NCBI GenBank assembly: GCA_017694555.1
Contig: JADIMS010000029.1
Coordinates: 1 to 38,396 of the forward strand
Direction of reading: 5' to 3'
DNA length: 38,396 nucleotides
Source: Candidatus Avitreponema avistercoris
Lineage (GTDB): Bacteria; Spirochaetota; Spirochaetia; Treponematales; Treponemataceae
Under the pieces are notes generated by a model that saw only the letters and a program-made list of their open reading frames with translations, was not told where the DNA came from and did not search any database. Below, piece after piece: positions 28,078 to 34,798 of this stretch. The first letter of the stretch is position 1. Each line of letters opens with the position of its first letter. Both the position numbers and the translations under genes were made by a program.

Positions 28078-29024
28078 ATGATAATTCCCCCTCCGCCGGT
28101 AAGTCCGGCGCCGAATCCGGCAATGATAATCCGCATTCCTTTTTTCAGCGTACCGTTTTCCTCCATCAGCGCCAAAGTCATCGGAATGGAAGCAGAAGAC
28201 GTATTGCCGTATTCTTCCATATTGAAAACGAATTTGGAAACCGGCAGGGAAAGCCGTTTTGCCGCAGCGGTGAGAATCCGGGAATTTGCCTGATGGCAGA
28301 CAATCCAGTCCACGTCGTTTTCGGTCAGGTTTTCGGCCTTCATCAGGGAACTGATGATACCGGTGATTTCCGCTACGGCGAAATTGTACACCGCCTGACC
28401 GTCCATTTGCAGCCGGCCGCCATGTTCCAAATACAGCGCACGGGCGCCTTTCCCGTCCGCGTTATGGTACATGATTCCCAGCCCCCGGTTCCCGTAATCG
28501 GCGCCCGTAGCAGCCGTGTTCTCTAAAACCGCAGAACCGGAACCGTCTCCGAACAGGACGCAGGTCGCGCGGTCCGTCCAGTCTACAATCCGCGAAAGAA
28601 TTTCGGTACTGCAAACCAGCGCGTATTTCCAGCCGCGGCGTTCCAACAGCCCTGCGGCGGTATCTGCCGCGTACACAAATCCGGAACAGGCAGCCAGAAT
28701 ATCAAAACACATAGCCTTTTCCGCACCGAGTTCCGCCTGCAGCAGACAGGATTCCGAAGGAATACAGGCGTAGGAAGGGGTAATTGAAGTAAAAATAATC
28801 AAATCCAGCTGGTCCGCCGTGATTCCGGCCGCAGCAAGCGCCTTCCGCGAAGATGCAGCACCCAGCGAGGTTGTCGTTTCGTCTTCTCCGGCAAGGTATC
28901 TGCTGCCAATTCCTGTGTGCGAGCGGATCCATTCATCCGAAGTCTGAAGCGATGCCGGCAGATCCTCGTTCTTCACTTTTCTCTTCGGAACCTGGATTCC
29001 GGTTCCAATCACAACAATAGCCAT
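28071..29024 (-). CDS. fabH: 3-oxoacyl-ACP synthase III
   Basis: The 317-residue enzyme starts each chain by joining acetyl-CoA to malonyl-ACP. The Cys-His-Asn triad is seen in DILAACSGFVYA, CHQANSRIL and EEYGNTSSASIPM. The track start is 14 codons too early. The ATG at 29024 has GGAG upstream and gives MAIVVIGTGIQVPKR, the normal FabH start. It is the first gene of the fatty acid block. The leader of about 65 bases contains a perfect 11-bp palindrome, which suggests control of the whole operon at this point. Confidence 0.97.
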   Translation of the reverse strand: MAIVVIGTGIQVPKRKVKNEDLPASLQTSDEWIRSHTGIGSRYLAGEDETTTSLGAASSRKALAAAGITADQLDLIIFTSITPSYACIPSESCLLQAELGAEKAMCFDILAACSGFVYAADTAAGLLERRGWKYALVCSTEILSRIVDWTDRATCVLFGDGSGSAVLENTAATGADYGNRGLGIMYHNADGKGARALYLEHGGRLQMDGQAVYNFAVAEITGIISSLMKAENLTENDVDWIVCHQANSRILTAAAKRLSLPVSKFVFNMEEYGNTSSASIPMTLALMEENGTLKKGMRIIIAGFGAGLTGGGGIIIW

Positions 29025-29056
29025 AGCAACTCCATCAGCCGCATACGTCACGCCGC

Positions 29057-29087
29057 ATTTCGACAAATTTCATGATTTTGTCGAAAT
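29057..29087. promoter_or_regulatory. Perfect 11-bp inverted repeat at the fabH transcription start (candidate operator)
   Basis: ATTTCGACAAA (29057-29067) and TTTGTCGAAAT (29077-29087) form a perfect inverted repeat around 9 bases. The repeat begins 2 bases downstream of the start predicted from the proximal fabH promoter. It could be a repressor operator or a hairpin in the 5' leader. No T-tract follows. Confidence 0.7.
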
Positions 29088-29095
29088 AACGCCAT

Positions 29096-29124
29096 ATTCT
29101 GTATGTTTTTTCAAATAGTGTCAA
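29096..29124 (-). promoter_or_regulatory. Proximal promoter of the fabH operon
   Basis: A consensus TTGACA (29119-29124) lies 17 bases before CAGAAT (29096-29101) on the minus strand, predicting a start near 29089, right at the palindrome. Confidence 0.6.
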
Positions 29125-29131
29125 TGCGGAG

Positions 29132-29140
29132 ATTATACCA
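29132..29140 (-). promoter_or_regulatory. Distal extended -10 promoter of the fabH operon
   Basis: The minus strand reads TGG-TATAAT, a perfect -10 box with the extended TG element, about 35 bases upstream of the proximal -10. Its -35 region is only T-rich. It may be a second start for the operon. Confidence 0.45.
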
Positions 29141-29178
29141 TAAGTTTTCCGGAAAAAAACAGACTTTTCCTGATTCAG

Positions 29179-29198
29179 ATACAAACTCATACAAACTG
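29179..29198 (+). repeat. Two tandem 10-bp repeats before the HD-GYP promoter
   Basis: ATACAAACTC and ATACAAACTG lie head to tail, one helical turn apart, ending 1 base before the -35 box of the HD-GYP gene. The placement suits an activator binding site. Confidence 0.6.
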
Positions 29199-29199
29199 A

Positions 29200-29228
29200 T
29201 TGACAAAAAATAAAACCAAAAGTAAAAT
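29200..29228 (+). promoter_or_regulatory. Promoter of the HD-GYP gene, nearly leaderless
   Basis: TTGACA (29200-29205) and TAAAAT (29223-29228) are 17 bases apart. The predicted start at about 29235 is 2 bases before the ATG. No ribosome binding site is present. Confidence 0.75.
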
Positions 29229-29236
29229 TTCTTAAA

Positions 29237-30943
29237 ATGTTTTTAGAAGATCAAAAAGACACTCCTGCTTTAAAAGATATTTTATCTTCACTTTCCCAGC
29301 AATTCTCTTTTGACCGTCTGGACCGGTGGCAGACTACAGCGGAGCTTCTGGATCTTGTCATCGACTTAATCCGCAGAAAAATCCCCGCTTCCGCGCCGCG
29401 CATATTTATGCACGAGGAAGATTCCAAGGAATACCGCGAAATCGACCGGGAAAGTATTGTCTCTATTCCGGACGACACAACGTTTACCGGATGTCTTTCC
29501 ATGCTCAGCGGCGGCATGGATCTGCTGCGCTTTTTTTCCGAATTCCAGGTTGAAGATCCGCTGACGCAGGAATTGCTGATGCGCATTTACGGCGGAAAAT
29601 ACATTATCCCGGTTATCCACCGGTTTTCGCTGCTCGGATTTATCCTGCTTGGTATCACCGAACAATCCCAGGCCGGCCCGGGCGAACCGTTCCTGACCGA
29701 AGAAGACCTGGATTTTCTGCACCGCCTTTCCGAGCACTTGCAGGCCAATTTTTTTGCGGCCCAAATAGCAGACCGCCGGCAAAAGGACCTGCTGAATCTG
29801 GCTTCCTTTCCGGAAATTCTCCACAAATACAAAACCGGTACGGATCTTTTGCAAAACATCATTGCGGATTTACACAGCCGGATCGATTTTGACTTTGGTA
29901 TTTGCTACCGGTTTGATGCAGCAGAAAATATCCTGCGCCCGGTCAGCTTTACCGGACTGAACGCCGAACCGGAAGATATAAAACCGGGAGAAGGAATTTC
30001 CGGCAAGATTTTCTCTTCCGGGAAGCCGGTTTTTGTCACAAACCGGGAAATGCATCCGTTTTTCTCTATTATCAGCGACGAAAGCTTTATTTCCGGCTCG
30101 TTCGTCTCTGCCCCAATCCGCGCGGATCAAAAAACGTTCGGCGTTATCACCATCGGCAGGAACCGGGAAACGGGCAGGAATTTCAGCACAGAACACTGTT
30201 ATGCACTGCAAATCGCCACCACGTTTATCGCTGCGGTGCTGAATAATCTTGAGCTGCTCGGAGAACTGGAAAACAGTTACATTGAAACCATTACCGCCCT
30301 TACCCGCGCGCTGGAAGCAAAAGACCAGTATACACGGGGACATTCGGAACGGGTAATGCGGATAGCCGTCGGTGTGGCGCAGGAAATGAATGTTCCGCCG
30401 CAAACCATTCACGACATCCAGTACGCCGCGATTCTGCACGACATCGGCAAAATCGGCATCAGTGAAAACATCATCCGTAAAACATCCCGGCTGACTGAAC
30501 AGGAATATGCAGAAATCAAATGCCATACGGCCATCGGCTTTGAAATTCTCAGCGGTTCTTCGTTTTTTGAAAAAATCCGGCTTCTCGTGTTGTATCACCA
30601 CGAAAAACTGAATGGCACGGGGTATTTTGCCAAAAAGGCAGGCGAATACCCGCCGGAAGTCATGATTATCAGCATATCCGATATTTACGACGCGCTTTCT
30701 TCCAACCGGCCTTACCGCAAACCGATGGAACCGGCCGAAGCCGTGGAAACCCTGCGGAAAGGAATCGGCACCAGTTTTTCGCAGGAAGTATTTGACGCTT
30801 TTGTCCGCTGGCTGCAAAAGCAATTCCCGGATCAGGATCTCCTTGCACAGCAAACCGGCAGCGGGGATTCCGCCCAAAACCCGGCATTTGCTGTCCGCAA
30901 TTCTGCGCTGGAAGACCCGGAACTGCTGAATTCCCGCTTCTGA
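29237..30943 (+). CDS. GAF-GAF-HD-GYP signalling protein (putative cyclic-di-GMP phosphodiesterase)
   Basis: The 568-residue cytosolic protein appears to have a GAF-like region (about 30-180), a clearer GAF domain (about 200-340, with GEGISGKIFSSGKPVFVTN) and an HD-GYP domain (about 345-515). The metal-binding HD is intact in AILHDIGKIGI, with HSERV, CHTAIGFEIL and HHEK also present. The signature loop reads NGTGYF, whereas the family usually has DGxGYP. HD-GYP enzymes hydrolyse cyclic di-GMP, which in spirochaetes affects motility and envelope traits. The changed loop may alter activity or output. It is divergent from fabH and is followed by metY on the opposite strand. The C-terminal 50 residues look disordered. 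Confidence 0.88.
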   Translation: MFLEDQKDTPALKDILSSLSQQFSFDRLDRWQTTAELLDLVIDLIRRKIPASAPRIFMHEEDSKEYREIDRESIVSIPDDTTFTGCLSMLSGGMDLLRFFSEFQVEDPLTQELLMRIYGGKYIIPVIHRFSLLGFILLGITEQSQAGPGEPFLTEEDLDFLHRLSEHLQANFFAAQIADRRQKDLLNLASFPEILHKYKTGTDLLQNIIADLHSRIDFDFGICYRFDAAENILRPVSFTGLNAEPEDIKPGEGISGKIFSSGKPVFVTNREMHPFFSIISDESFISGSFVSAPIRADQKTFGVITIGRNRETGRNFSTEHCYALQIATTFIAAVLNNLELLGELENSYIETITALTRALEAKDQYTRGHSERVMRIAVGVAQEMNVPPQTIHDIQYAAILHDIGKIGISENIIRKTSRLTEQEYAEIKCHTAIGFEILSGSSFFEKIRLLVLYHHEKLNGTGYFAKKAGEYPPEVMIISISDIYDALSSNRPYRKPMEPAEAVETLRKGIGTSFSQEVFDAFVRWLQKQFPDQDLLAQQTGSGDSAQNPAFAVRNSALEDPELLNSRF

Positions 30944-30945
30944 CG

Positions 30946-30965
30946 CACAGCACAGCACAGCACAG
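30946..30965 (+). repeat. Pentanucleotide tandem repeat (CACAG) x4
   Basis: Four perfect copies of CACAG fill most of the gap between the convergent HD-GYP and metY stops. The repeat is noncoding, so length change would not shift a frame unless it reached a stop codon. Confidence 0.85.
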
Positions 30966-30977
30966 CGGACAAAAGGA

Positions 30978-32255
30978 TTACACCGCAGCCAAAGCCTGGT
31001 CAATATCGGCCAGAATATCCTCCACGTTTTCCAGACCGCAGCTGAAGCGGATCATACCGCCGTCTATGCCGGCCGCCTGCAGCTGTTCGTCCGTCAGCTG
31101 CCGGTGTGTCGCACTGGCGGGATGCAGGACACAGCTCCGGATGTCTGCAACATGCACTTCGCGCGAAGTAAGTTTCAGCGCATCAGTGAATTTCATCGCG
31201 GCGTTTTTTCCGCCCTTCATCGACAGCGAAATTACCCCGCTGCATCCGTCCGGCAAATATTTATCCGCAAGCGTTTTGTACGGATCGCCGGGCAAAGCCG
31301 GATACCCGACCGATGCCACCAGCGGCGATTCCCGGAAATGTTCCGCAACGCGCAGTCCGTTTGCACAATATTGCCGCATCCGCACAGGAAGCGTTTCCAA
31401 ACCGAGGTTCAGCAGAAAAGCCGAATGCGCCGCCGGATAACAGCCAAAATCACGCATCAGCTGCATCCGGGCTTTGATAATATACGCCGCCCGGCCGAAT
31501 GCTTCGGTATATTTTACGCCGTGATAACTTTCATCCGGAAGGACAAAATCCGCAAACACCCCTGTTTTTTCATATGCCGACGCCCAGTCAAAATTTCCGG
31601 AGTCTACAATAACGCCGCCGATTTGCAGCGCATGACCGTCCAGATATTTTGAAGTGGAATGGATGACGATGTCCGCGCCCCAGGCAATGGGGCGGCACAA
31701 CACCGGCGTCGCAAAAGTGTTGTCGATAATCAGCGGCACATTCTTTGCATGCGCGGCACGGGCCAGCTTTTCGATATCACAAACCTGCATCGAAGGATTT
31801 GTCAGCGTTTCACCGAACACGGCTTTTGTACCGGGGCGGAATTTGGCCAGAATCTCTTCCTCCGAATCGCCGCCGTCAAACCAAATGCATTCAATGCCCA
31901 GCCGTTTCAGCGTTACCGAAAACAGATTCACCGTCCCGCCGTACACGGAATTCATAGCCAAAAAACTGTCGCCGGCTGAACAAAGATTCAGGATAGCCAG
32001 CAGGGAAGCTGCCTGTCCGCTTGTTGTCAGCATAGCGCCCACGCCGCCTTCCAGCGCCGCAATTTTTTTCTCCACTGCGTCACAGGTCGGATTGGCAAAA
32101 CGGGAATACATATATTCCGTCGGCATATCAAAAAGCCGCGCAATATGCTCCGTGGAATCAAAGCGGTATGTTGTACTCTGGACAATGGGAACCACTCCCG
32201 GGCCGCCGTTCTCCGGCGTATAGCCTTCATGCAGGCACTGTGTTTCAATATTCAT
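30978..32255 (-). CDS. metY: O-acetylhomoserine sulfhydrylase-type PLP enzyme
   Basis: The 425-residue enzyme belongs to the Cys/Met metabolism PLP family. The PLP lysine lies in HSTSKYLDGHALQIGGVIVDSG. The IGGVIVDSG part and the length favour MetY (O-acetylhomoserine plus sulfide to homocysteine) over cystathionine or methionine gamma-lyases. Methionine gamma-lyase is the main alternative. The track starts 47 codons too early. The ATG at 32255 has GGAGG upstream and lies about 10 bases below a good promoter. It is divergent from a DtxR-type regulator. A shared control region is possible, but I see no clear shared operator. Confidence 0.9.
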   Translation of the reverse strand: MNIETQCLHEGYTPENGGPGVVPIVQSTTYRFDSTEHIARLFDMPTEYMYSRFANPTCDAVEKKIAALEGGVGAMLTTSGQAASLLAILNLCSAGDSFLAMNSVYGGTVNLFSVTLKRLGIECIWFDGGDSEEEILAKFRPGTKAVFGETLTNPSMQVCDIEKLARAAHAKNVPLIIDNTFATPVLCRPIAWGADIVIHSTSKYLDGHALQIGGVIVDSGNFDWASAYEKTGVFADFVLPDESYHGVKYTEAFGRAAYIIKARMQLMRDFGCYPAAHSAFLLNLGLETLPVRMRQYCANGLRVAEHFRESPLVASVGYPALPGDPYKTLADKYLPDGCSGVISLSMKGGKNAAMKFTDALKLTSREVHVADIRSCVLHPASATHRQLTDEQLQAAGIDGGMIRFSCGLENVEDILADIDQALAAV

Positions 32256-32271
32256 GGCTGCCTCCGGCTCC

Positions 32272-32300
32272 AGTATAGCAACCGGAGAAAAGAGAAACAA
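32272..32300 (-). promoter_or_regulatory. Promoter of metY
   Basis: TTGTTT (32295-32300) and TATACT (32272-32277) are 17 bases apart on the minus strand. The leader of about 10 bases contains the GGAGG site and is too short for a methionine riboswitch. Confidence 0.6.
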
Positions 32301-32333
32301 GGGACATATTTTGCCGTTGCCCCCGTTCTTTTC

Positions 32334-32362
32334 TTGCCTGCCCCGGAAAAAAAAGGTATACT
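32334..32362 (+). promoter_or_regulatory. Promoter of the DtxR-family gene, nearly leaderless
   Basis: TTGCCT (32334-32339) and TATACT (32357-32362) are separated by 17 bases. The predicted start near 32369 is 2 bases before the ATG at 32371. No ribosome binding site is present. Confidence 0.7.
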
Positions 32363-32370
32363 CTGCTGTT

Positions 32371-32763
32371 ATGGAACAAAAAATGACCGCTTCCAAAGAA
32401 GATTATCTGGAAGCGATTCTGGACTGCGAGGACGAAGAAGGAAACGCACGCTCCGTCGATATTGCACGTGTGCTGCATGTTTCCCGCCCCAGCGTCAACA
32501 AAAGCCTGTCCGTGCTGAAAGAAAACGGTCTTGTTGAGCATGAACGTTACGGCGTCATCAGCCTGACCAAAGAGGGGCGGAGCGTGGCGGCGAGGGTCCG
32601 GGAGCTGCACGATACCCTGAAATTGTTCCTGACCGATGTTCTGGGCATTCCGCCGCAAATTGCAGAGCAGGATGCCTGCCGCATGGAACATGCCATCAGC
32701 GAAACAACGGCAGAAAACCTGAAACAGTATTTACAAAAGCAGCTGCCTAAGAAATCCGGATAA
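32371..32763 (+). CDS. DtxR/MntR-family metal-dependent transcriptional regulator
   Basis: The 130-residue protein has an N-terminal winged helix (SKEDYLEAIL, then SVDIARVLHVSRPSVNKSLSVLKENGLV as the recognition region) and a dimerisation and metal domain with ELHDTLKLFL and DACRMEH. Metal ligands of the family are seen (Asp and Glu in EDYLEA, the His of ELHD, then Cys, Glu and His in ACRMEH). The Cys corresponds to that of iron-type DtxR/IdeR, where MntR has Glu. It lacks the SH3-like third domain, like MntR and TroR. The track ORF starts 39 codons upstream, above the promoter. The ATG at 32371 is the natural start. Targets are unknown. Confidence 0.9.
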   Translation: MEQKMTASKEDYLEAILDCEDEEGNARSVDIARVLHVSRPSVNKSLSVLKENGLVEHERYGVISLTKEGRSVAARVRELHDTLKLFLTDVLGIPPQIAEQDACRMEHAISETTAENLKQYLQKQLPKKSG

Positions 32764-32776
32764 AAGCCCTTATCCG
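32757..32776. terminator. Shared hairpin holding both stop codons of convergent genes
   Basis: CGGATAA and TTATCCG form a perfect 7-bp stem around 6 bases. The TAA stops of the DtxR gene and the PSP1 gene are each part of the stem. Neither strand has a T-tract, so bidirectional termination or 3'-end protection is only possible, not shown. Confidence 0.35.
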
Positions 32777-33759
32777 TCCACAATCCGCCATTTTTCCCCG
32801 GACAGCGTCATGCGGAAAGCCGGAATTTCCAGAATCCGCTCGTCTTCGCCAATCAGCCGGATCCGCTCGGTGATGGGGTTTACTTCCGACACCCGGAACA
32901 TACAGCCGTCGTAAAACACGCGGACACCGGGATTCGGCATTTTTTTGCGCGCTTCCACGTACCAGTCGTATTCATAAGCCAGACAGCACAAAAGACGCCC
33001 GCACTGTCCGGAAATTTTCAGCGAATTGATGGACAGATTCTGCTCTTTCGGCATTTTGATGGATACCGGCCGCAGATGATCTGACACCGAATGGCAGCAA
33101 TACGGACGCCCGCAGACCCCCAGCCCTCCGGTAATTTTTGATTCATCGCGGACGCCGATTTGCCGTAACTCAATCCGCTCCAAACCCTTTTCTTTCCCTT
33201 TCAGGGAAGCAGACAAATCCTTTACCAAATTGCGGAAATCCACGCGGTTTTCTGCACTGAAAAAAAACAGAATCTTGGAACCGTCAAGCAAAAAATGTGC
33301 TGAAATCGGTTTCATATCCAAATGATGCGCCGTGATTTTTTCCCGGAAAACCCCAAAGACATACTCTTCTTCTTTCCGGAAATTCTCCGCCTTTTTCCGG
33401 TCCTGTTCGGTAGCCGGCCGTTCAATGACGCCGATGTTTTCCGGTTTAACGCCGACCGGTGCGCGCACTTTTCCCAGCACACGGGCCAGATCCCGCCCGT
33501 AACGGGTCGGCACCAGTACATACGTACCGCGGGCAAGTTCATCCCCGGCAAACGAAGCATAAAAGCTTTCATTGGAGTAATCCAATTTCAAATGATAAAG
33601 CGTACCGGAAAACGCAAAATCCGCTTCCGAGAAATTTCCGGCAAATGCTTCGGCTTCTTCATCTTCCAGATCTTCAAGCCGGCGGATCTCTTCCTGGGAA
33701 ATTGTATCGCCGTCTTCCGCATATGAATCCGCCATGTAAATTTCGTCATCCGTTTCCAT
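32770..33759 (-). CDS. PSP1-domain protein (YaaT/RicT-like)
   Basis: The 329-residue protein has a disordered acidic N-terminus and a PSP1 domain. Two Cys clusters, GVCGRPYCCHS and SGQCGRLLCCLAYEY, match those that bind Fe-S clusters in the Bacillus RicT (YaaT) protein of the RicAFT complex, which affects RNA processing and development. The track start is TTG. The ATG at 33759, with GGGAGA upstream, is preferred. It follows a YaaR-like gene, and in Bacillus yaaR and yaaT are also close neighbours. Its role in spirochaetes is not established. Confidence 0.9.
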   Translation of the reverse strand: METDDEIYMADSYAEDGDTISQEEIRRLEDLEDEEAEAFAGNFSEADFAFSGTLYHLKLDYSNESFYASFAGDELARGTYVLVPTRYGRDLARVLGKVRAPVGVKPENIGVIERPATEQDRKKAENFRKEEEYVFGVFREKITAHHLDMKPISAHFLLDGSKILFFFSAENRVDFRNLVKDLSASLKGKEKGLERIELRQIGVRDESKITGGLGVCGRPYCCHSVSDHLRPVSIKMPKEQNLSINSLKISGQCGRLLCCLAYEYDWYVEARKKMPNPGVRVFYDGCMFRVSEVNPITERIRLIGEDERILEIPAFRMTLSGEKWRIVDG

Positions 33760-33795
33760 TTTTTCTCCCAAAGCATTCCTGCACAGCGAAGCCGC

Positions 33796-34344
33796 TTACG
33801 AAAGCAAATCCACCAGCAGACCTTTGATTTCTTCAACCTTGGCCAGAATCGTCAGCCGGTCTCTCTGGTTTGCCAAAATTGAAGCAGCCAGTTTTTCCAG
33901 TTTTTCGTCAATCACATGAATCTGCGTATACTGCTTTTGCCGGATTTCCAGCCCTTTGCGGATACGCAGGCCTTCAGAAGTTTCCACCTGGAAAGAACGC
34001 GCAACAACAAAGCGGATAAAATTCCGCACAGCTTCTTTATAGCGGACAATGTTATCCGGAACCGGACGTTCCTGCAAAGCGTCCCCGGCTGCCGAAACGC
34101 CGTCCAGAAGCGCAGGCAAAATTTTATCTTCCGGCAAAGACGCCAGTTCCGGCGGAAGCTCCGGCAGTTCCGTATTTTCCCCGGTTTCCTGCTGTTTTTC
34201 CAGAATGCGGGCAAACCGTGAAGCCCGGTTTTTTTCCGCTTTATTCAACACGCCGGATTTTGAACCGGGCTGCATACCGGACGCCTGCGCAGCAAGGGAA
34301 GCGAAATACGCAGACGTAGGGTCAATCTGTCCGGGCGCCGGCAT
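33796..34344 (-). CDS. YaaR/DUF327-like protein
   Basis: The 182-residue protein is predicted to be soluble and mainly helical, with a disordered N-terminal third. RYKEAVRNFIRFVVARSFQVE and the C-terminal IHVIDEKLEKLAASILANQRDRLTILAKVEEIKGLLVDLL resemble the DUF327 (YaaR) family. Function is unknown. Its place next to the PSP1 gene supports the call, since yaaR and yaaT cluster in Bacillus. The start ATG overlaps the bactofilin stop (TGATG), so translation is coupled. Confidence 0.8.
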   Translation of the reverse strand: MPAPGQIDPTSAYFASLAAQASGMQPGSKSGVLNKAEKNRASRFARILEKQQETGENTELPELPPELASLPEDKILPALLDGVSAAGDALQERPVPDNIVRYKEAVRNFIRFVVARSFQVETSEGLRIRKGLEIRQKQYTQIHVIDEKLEKLAASILANQRDRLTILAKVEEIKGLLVDLLS

Positions 34345-34796
34345 CAGAACGGAGACTCCCTGTTGCCGGAGTTTCCGTTTCCCGGCGTTTCATAACCGGA
34401 ATTCGCCGCCGCCCGGCGGTTATTCCAGGCAAAACAGGCTTTGTCAAATTTTTCCGCATCATTTACCGCAAAGCAATAGCCGTGCAGCAGGACGGATTCC
34501 GCCACGGTAAGTTTTTTGGTCAGCACATCGCCAAGTACCATCCCGGAAGGCAGAATATCCACGCCCTCCGGCGCAATGACGTTCCCTTCGACGATCCCCC
34601 CGATGGTTACCATTTGACCGCGGACGTCCCCCCGGATCCGGGAATTTTCCCCGATAATCACGCGGCCCGAAGCCTGTAGATTTCCGTCCAAATCCCCGTC
34701 AATCCGCACAAATCCGGAAACATTCAGTTCACCCCGCACCAGCGAACCGGCGCCGATCAGCGTATTGATGGAAATATCTTTTACCGCGGCAGCCAT
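34344..34796 (-). CDS. Bactofilin (DUF583/CcmA)
   Basis: The 150-residue protein has the bactofilin beta-helix, with repeating units such as INTLIGAGSLVRGELNVSGFVRIDGDLDGNL and GRVIIGENSRIRGDVRGQMVTIGGIVEGNV. Bactofilins polymerise without nucleotide into membrane-linked filaments that localise cell-wall enzymes and help set cell shape. The C-terminal 45 residues are an Asn- and Gly-rich tail outside the helix. It starts 2 bases past the M23 peptidase stop, a pairing seen in other curved and helical bacteria. No clear ribosome site precedes it, so it probably depends on coupling. Confidence 0.95.
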   Translation of the reverse strand: MAAAVKDISINTLIGAGSLVRGELNVSGFVRIDGDLDGNLQASGRVIIGENSRIRGDVRGQMVTIGGIVEGNVIAPEGVDILPSGMVLGDVLTKKLTVAESVLLHGYCFAVNDAEKFDKACFAWNNRRAAANSGYETPGNGNSGNRESPF

Positions 34797-34798
34797 AA

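Noticed and set aside
32256-32300. Possible SAM or methionine riboswitch before metY
   Set aside because: The promoter leaves a leader of only about 10 bases, so no aptamer can fit.
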